A stretch of DNA of 64,000 nt, taken from NCBI RefSeq assembly GCF_022788695.1, contig NZ_CP085155.1, forward strand, positions 372,001 to 436,000, read 5' to 3'. Shown one piece after another: positions 59,836-64,000 of this stretch. The position numbers and the translations under genes are program-made. Numbering within the stretch: the stretch's first letter is position 1; each line of letters begins with the position of its first letter. Origin of the DNA: Pseudosulfitobacter sp. DSM 107133. GTDB taxonomy: Bacteria; Pseudomonadota; Alphaproteobacteria; Rhodobacterales; Rhodobacteraceae. The notes beneath the pieces were generated by a model that had not been told where the DNA came from, did no database searches, and was given only the letters and a program-made list of their open reading frames with translations.

Positions 59836-60732
59836 TCAGACTCCGTACAGGCGGAAACTGTCCCGCCCCGTCAGTTCGCGCACCGCCCCCAGATCGACCA
59901 GACGGTCGCACAGACGGCGCGCAGCGCGGTCGGACATGCCCGCACCCGCAGTCAGCGCAGCCGGGGCCACCGCGTCACGGCTGAGAAACTGCGCGACCGC
60001 TGCCGGAGCCGTCTTGGCCCGCAGTTTGGGCGCAACGGCTTGCAAAAGCGCTGCGCGGCGCGACAGGTCGGCGGCCATTTGCACCACCCCGCGCCCCGAC
60101 GCGACAACGGCGCGATGACAGGCCAGCCGCAACACATCCCCCGTGGTGCGCAAATCCCGCGACCTGAGGCCCGTCGCCAGCAGCGGCAGGATATGCGGCC
60201 AGCCCAGAGCCCGCGCCAGCGCCGCTTCGGCAAGGATCAGCGCCGCCGTTTCGGCACGCGGATGGGCGGCCAGAACCGTTTCGAACACGGTCGCGGCCTG
60301 CGCAACCGGACCACCCCGCGCGGTGTCCAGCCAGATGGCAATTTGCTCTGGTTCGAAATTGGGCATCGCCTTGTGCAGGCTTTTCAGCGTTCCGGCCCTG
60401 ACCGTCCCCGCCCGACGCCAGTGTTGAAAGATCACCCCCGCCGGACCGGGCTGGTCGCCCGCACGCAACAAATGCACCTCGTCCCGCAAATCGGCGGCCC
60501 GTTCGGAGCGCCCCATGTAGGTGACACATGCCTCGGCTGCCGACAGGGCAAGACGGTCGCGCAGCAAGGCCTGCGGGACCTCGGCACGGGACACCACAAG
60601 ATGCAGTGTCGCCAGCGTGGCCCCGGCCAGAAACACGACATCTTCGTCGGTCTCTGCGCGCGCAGGTGCGACCCAGCCGGGCATCGGGGCTATGTTGTCT
60701 GTGAAAGCGGGCGGATCTTTGATTACCATCCG
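59836..60732 (-). CDS. DUF1403 family protein
   Basis: This protein of about 298 residues matches the DUF1403 family, largely uncharacterised, by its helical central region (RDRLALSAAEACVTYMGRSERAADLRDEVHLL) and its C-terminus. The end of the protein, MSDRAARRLCDRLVDLGAVRELTGRDSFRLYGV, looks like a winged helix-turn-helix. I place the start at ATG 60732; a TTG at 60765 is an alternative and neither has a strong ribosome site. The one-base gap to the ScpB homologue implies a joint function. I know this pair mainly from plasmids and chromids of rhizobia and roseobacters. Confidence 0.8.
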   Translation of the reverse strand, partial: RMVIKDPPAFTDNIAPMPGWVAPARAETDEDVVFLAGATLATLHLVVSRAEVPQALLRDRLALSAAEACVTYMGRSERAADLRDEVHLLRAGDQPGPAGVIFQHWRRAGTVRAGTLKSLHKAMPNFEPEQIAIWLDTARGGPVAQAATVFETVLAAHPRAETAALILAEAALARALGWPHILPLLATGLRSRDLRTTGDVLRLACHRAVVASGRGVVQMAADLSRRAALLQAVAPKLRAKTAPAAVAQFLSRDAVAPAALTAGAGMSDRAARRLCDRLVDLGAVRELTGRDSFRLYGV

Positions 60733-60786
60733 CCCAGCATAAACATATGCGGCGCTTTGTTCCAATGAATAACGGACAAACCGCCG

Positions 60787-63306
60787 CTATTCTGCCGCCG
60801 CGACCACCTTGTTCTGATCCACAGCGCGCGCAGGTATGGCGGCGCTTTCATCCATCAGCGGCTTGATCCGGCGCAGTCGCAAGGCATTGCTCAGGACAAA
60901 GACCGACGACAGCGCCATCGCACCCGCAGCCAGCATGGGCGACAACAGGATGCCGAAAGAGGAGTAAAGCACCCCCGCAGCCACCGGAACCAGCGCGGTG
61001 TTATAGCCAAAGGCCCAGAACAGGTTCTGGCGGATGTTGCGCATGGTGGCGCGCGACACGGCAAAGGCGTTTACCACGCCGCGCAAATCACCCGACATCA
61101 GCACCACATCGGCGGATTCAATCGCCACATCGGTGCCCGTGCCAATGGCAATGCCCACATCTGCGTGGGCCAGCGCGGGGGCGTCGTTGATGCCGTCCCC
61201 GACAAAGGCAACCTTGCGGCCCTCGGCGCGCAGGCTGTCCAGCGCGGCGACCTTGCCGTCGGGCAGAACGCCCGCGATCACATGGTCAATGCCGATCTCG
61301 GCGGCGATTGCCTCGGCGGTTTCGCGTTTGTCACCGGTGATCATCGCCACCTGCAACCCCTGCGCCCTGAGCGCGGCGATGGCAGCGGCACTGGCAGGTT
61401 TCAACGGATCGGCAACGCCGATCACGGCGGCAATGCGCCCGTCAATCGCGGCGAACAGGGCCGAGCGGCCCCGTTTTGCAAGCCCGGTTTCGGAGGCGGC
61501 CAGCGCACCCGTGTCGATCCCTTCACGGGTCATCAGACGGTCGGCCCCGATCAGCACATCATGGCCCGAAACCGTCGCACGCACCCCGTATCCGGCCATG
61601 GCGTTGAAATCGGCGGGGTCATGTCGCGCGACACCTTCCGCACGGGCGGCGCGCACGATCGCCTCGGCAATCGGATGCTCCGAGCGGGCCTCGACTGCTG
61701 CGACCAGCGCCAGCACTTCGGACCGCTCAAAGCCCTCAGACAGGATGAGCTCGGTCAGCTCCGGGCGCCCTTGGGTCACGGTGCCGGTCTTGTCCAAAGC
61801 GACCACATCGACCGCCCCCAGCCCCTGAAGCGCATCGCCCTTGCGAAACAGCACCCCCAGTTCTGCGGCACGCCCCGTGCCCACCATGATCGAGGTCGGC
61901 GTGGCCAGCCCCATGGCACAGGGGCAGGCAATAATCAGAACCGACACACCCGCCACAAGCGCATGGGTCAATGCGGGTGCCGGCGCAAACATCAGCCACG
62001 CCAGCACGGTCAGCGCGGCAATGCCAAGGATCACAGGCACAAAGCGCAGCGTGATCTCGTTGACCAGCCCTTGAATCGGAAGCCGCGCGCCCTGTGCGTC
62101 CTCGACCATGCGAATGATCTGCGCCAGCGTGGTGTCACCGCCCACGCGGGTGGCACGAAATCGGAATGCCCCCGCGCCGTTCACCGTGCCGCCGGTGACT
62201 GTGGCACCGGGGCCTTTGGCAACGGGCACGGGTTCGCCGGTAATCATGCTTTCATCGACATGGCTGTCGCCGTCTACAATCTCTCCGTCCACGGCGACAC
62301 GTTCTCCGGGCCGCACGATCAGGATCTCGCCAGCGCGGATTTCCTCAAGCGCCAGTTCGACGGTTTCACCGTTTCGTTCGACAGCGGCTGTGTGCGCCTG
62401 TAGCCCCAGAAGTGCCTGAATGGCAGCACCCGTGCGCCCCTTGGCCCGCGCTTCCAGCCAGCGGCCAACCAGGATCAGCACGACAATCACAGCGGCAGAT
62501 TCAAAATAGACCGCGCGCACATTATCGGGCAACAGCACCGGCAGCACGGTCGCAACAACCGAGTAAAGATAGGCGGCCAATGTGCCGACCGCGACAAGGC
62601 TGTTCATGTCGGGCGCGCCTTTCAACAGCGCGGGAATGCCTTTGACATAGAACATCCGGCCCGGCCCGATCAGCACCAGCGTGGTCAGAACCCACTGTAT
62701 CACCCATGAGGTTTGCTGGCCGATGGTGTGATGCACCCACATGTGAAAGGGCGGGAACAGATGGCCACCCATCTCGACCACAAAAACCGGCAGCGCCAGC
62801 GCCGCCGCCACAAGAACCGCACGGCGCAGGCTGGCGGCCTCTTCTTCCTTGCGGGCGACGCCGGTGTCTCCGGACTGGCCCGAGGTGTGGACCGTCGCGG
62901 CGTAGCCTGCCGTGGTTGATGTCGCGGCAATCTCGGCGGGGGTCACGGCCCCGTCGACATAGCCCACAGTCGCGCGCCCCGTGGCAAGGTTCACCTCGGC
63001 ATGGGTCACACCGGGCAGCGCGCTCAGCGCTTTTTCCACCCGACCGACACAAGAGGCGCAGGACATTTCGGTGATGTCGATGCTGGTTTCGGCAAGGCGC
63101 GCAGGATAGCCCGCCTTGTCGAGCGTGTCTGTCAGGGTCGTCGCCAATACACTGCCGTCATGGGTGACGCGCGCGGTTTCAGTGGCAAGGTTGACCTCGG
63201 CCTGCGTGACACCGGGCAGCGCGTTCAGCGCCTTTTCCACCCGCCCCACGCAAGATGCGCAGGACATACCGTCAACCCGCAGGTTCAGGTGATTTGTATT
63301 TGGCAT
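60787..63306 (-). CDS. copA: Copper-exporting P-type ATPase
   Basis: This 839-residue P1B-type ATPase has two heavy-metal-binding domains with CxxC at Cys16/Cys19 and Cys83/Cys86. The transmembrane metal site is CPC at 461-463, the actuator TGEP at 356-359, the phosphorylation site DKTGT at 505-509, an HP motif at 544-545 and GDGINDAP at 703-710. Eight membrane segments are expected. The CPC motif and the YN and MSS-type residues in the last segments indicate Cu(I) export. It stands behind a CueR-type promoter (63345-63375). Confidence 0.95.
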   Translation of the reverse strand: MPNTNHLNLRVDGMSCASCVGRVEKALNALPGVTQAEVNLATETARVTHDGSVLATTLTDTLDKAGYPARLAETSIDITEMSCASCVGRVEKALSALPGVTHAEVNLATGRATVGYVDGAVTPAEIAATSTTAGYAATVHTSGQSGDTGVARKEEEAASLRRAVLVAAALALPVFVVEMGGHLFPPFHMWVHHTIGQQTSWVIQWVLTTLVLIGPGRMFYVKGIPALLKGAPDMNSLVAVGTLAAYLYSVVATVLPVLLPDNVRAVYFESAAVIVVLILVGRWLEARAKGRTGAAIQALLGLQAHTAAVERNGETVELALEEIRAGEILIVRPGERVAVDGEIVDGDSHVDESMITGEPVPVAKGPGATVTGGTVNGAGAFRFRATRVGGDTTLAQIIRMVEDAQGARLPIQGLVNEITLRFVPVILGIAALTVLAWLMFAPAPALTHALVAGVSVLIIACPCAMGLATPTSIMVGTGRAAELGVLFRKGDALQGLGAVDVVALDKTGTVTQGRPELTELILSEGFERSEVLALVAAVEARSEHPIAEAIVRAARAEGVARHDPADFNAMAGYGVRATVSGHDVLIGADRLMTREGIDTGALAASETGLAKRGRSALFAAIDGRIAAVIGVADPLKPASAAAIAALRAQGLQVAMITGDKRETAEAIAAEIGIDHVIAGVLPDGKVAALDSLRAEGRKVAFVGDGINDAPALAHADVGIAIGTGTDVAIESADVVLMSGDLRGVVNAFAVSRATMRNIRQNLFWAFGYNTALVPVAAGVLYSSFGILLSPMLAAGAMALSSVFVLSNALRLRRIKPLMDESAAIPARAVDQNKVVAAAE

Positions 63307-63344
63307 ACTGGTGTTTCCCGTTTGTAATCGACCGCGATGCGATC

Positions 63345-63375
63345 AACATAGGGTTTCCAGCAACTGGAAGGTCAA
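63345..63375 (-). promoter_or_regulatory. CueR-type promoter of copA with 19-bp spacer and dyad operator
   Basis: On the minus strand a -35 hexamer TTGACC (63370-63375) and a -10 TATGTT (63345-63350) are separated by 19 bases. The spacer contains the perfect dyad TTCCAG-TTG-CTGGAA (63355-63369). An over-long spacer with a central dyad is the hallmark of MerR-family promoters, and this sequence is very close to the E. coli copA CueR site. The cueR gene itself is not in the window. Confidence 0.85.
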
Positions 63376-63431
63376 GGGGCCGAAGGCCGCTTTGACGGAT
63401 TATTGCGGCCAGCCCGGCGAAATCGGTGTAA

Positions 63432-64000
63432 CTATCTGATTTTACAGGTGGAATCTCTGGCGCACAAACTGGTCTCGACAAAGGTGTCCTGGGTTGCTTG
63501 CGGATGTTCCGACAGCAACAGCCGCACAGCAAGCCGCGCCATCTCGTCTGTCCGCTGCGATACGCTTGTCAGCCTTGGCTCGACCAGTTCAGCCAGCGCG
63601 ATGTTGTCAAAGCCTGCAATGGACAGTTCTGACGGCACAGATATGCCCAGATCGCGGGCAGCACGCAGCGCGCCGATGGCCTGTTGATCGCTTGCAGCGG
63701 CAATTGCGGTTGGCCGTTCGTCCGGGGCCACGGCCAGCAGTTGGTGGGCGATGTGTTCGCCCGAGTCATAGTCAAACTGGCCTTCAACACAAATCAACAC
63801 GGCGGCGTCGGATCCGGTACATATTTTGCGCAATTGTGTACAAAACCCCAGCTTGCGCAACCGCCCCACTTCGGTGGATTGCGGCCCCGAGATATAGGCA
63901 ATGCGCCGGTGCCCCAATCCGGCCAGATGTTCAGCCACCAGCCCCGAGCCGGCCCCATGATCCGCAGCGATCAGCCGACAGTCACCATAGCGCCTGTCCA
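63432..64000 (-). CDS. LacI-family transcriptional regulator, C-terminal part (cut by the window's right edge)
   Basis: The frame is open to the end of the window, so the N-terminal helix-turn-helix is missing. About 189 codons remain of the periplasmic-binding-like effector domain: AADHGAGSGLVAEHLAGLGHRRIAYISGP, AIAAASDQQAIGALRAARD and VPSELSIAGFDNIALAELVEPRLTSV are LacI/GalR landmarks. A GTG at 63938 is internal, not the true start. It is upstream of and co-directional with copA but separated by the CueR-type promoter, so it is unlikely to control copper export. Its target probably lies to the right of the window. Confidence 0.88.
   Translation of the reverse strand, partial: DRRYGDCRLIAADHGAGSGLVAEHLAGLGHRRIAYISGPQSTEVGRLRKLGFCTQLRKICTGSDAAVLICVEGQFDYDSGEHIAHQLLAVAPDERPTAIAAASDQQAIGALRAARDLGISVPSELSIAGFDNIALAELVEPRLTSVSQRTDEMARLAVRLLLSEHPQATQDTFVETSLCARDSTCKIR

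Overview
The window is GC-rich DNA of alphaproteobacterial character, most like a roseobacter or other Rhodobacterales. The pointers are three-component TRAP transporters, ChvE/GguAB-type sugar ABC transport with a GbpR-like LysR regulator, many four-base ATGA gene overlaps, and an ScpB/DUF1403 pair of the kind I associate with large plasmids or chromids of these bacteria. I see no rRNA, tRNA, CRISPR array, insertion sequence, phage gene or replication origin. Gene density is high, and the long open frames opposite most genes are composition artefacts. Both ends of the window cut a gene: an AraC-type regulator on the left and a LacI-type regulator on the right.

Layout: (1) 1-3.4 kb, an EutR-like AraC regulator fragment, then an amidase and MFS transporter pair. 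(2) 3.5-10.9 kb, a sugar-acid locus: FCD-type GntR regulator, TRAP transporter and L-gulonate/L-idonate-type 5-dehydrogenase on the minus strand, divergent from uxuA and uxuB. No uronate isomerase is present. (3) 10.9-16.5 kb, a second TRAP operon with a cyclase-family hydrolase and a fumarylacetoacetase-family enzyme, divergent from a TetR regulator; its substrate is unknown. (4) 17.0-22.4 kb, a YtfQ/YtfR/YtfT/YjfF-type sugar ABC operon ending in its own GntR regulator, with a strong inverted repeat in front. (5) 22.4-33.8 kb, a complete non-phosphorylative L-fucose pathway: ABC importer, mutarotase, aldo/keto reductase dehydrogenase, fuconolactonase, L-fuconate dehydratase, SDR and 2,4-diketo-acid hydrolase, plus an extra enolase-superfamily enzyme and an IclR regulator. 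The binding-protein gene appears to have lost one base in an A-run of its signal peptide. (6) 33.8-48.0 kb, a poorly characterised amine catabolic cluster: polyamine-type ABC importer with a YtcJ-like amidohydrolase, a divergent LysR regulator, an ArgE-like deacylase, a trimethylamine-dehydrogenase-family flavoenzyme, an aldehyde dehydrogenase, a DUF1028 protein, a RidA protein and an FAD monooxygenase. Matching T-N11-A boxes lie at almost the same distance upstream of both operons. (7) 48.1-59.2 kb, an AroE-like NAD-type dehydrogenase and an L-arabinose (or D-galactose) oxidative pathway ending in 2-oxoglutarate, with a ChvE-GguA-GguB importer and a divergent GbpR-like LysR. (8) 59.2-64 kb, ScpB, a DUF1403 protein, a CopA copper ATPase behind a textbook 19-bp-spacer CueR-type promoter, and the LacI-family fragment.

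As a whole this is a catabolic region. Each module carries its own importer, enzymes and usually its own regulator, and turns a plant- or algal-polymer monomer (uronates or aldonates, L-fucose, L-arabinose) or an amine into central metabolites without sugar phosphorylation. Module 6 is the best candidate for an undescribed pathway.
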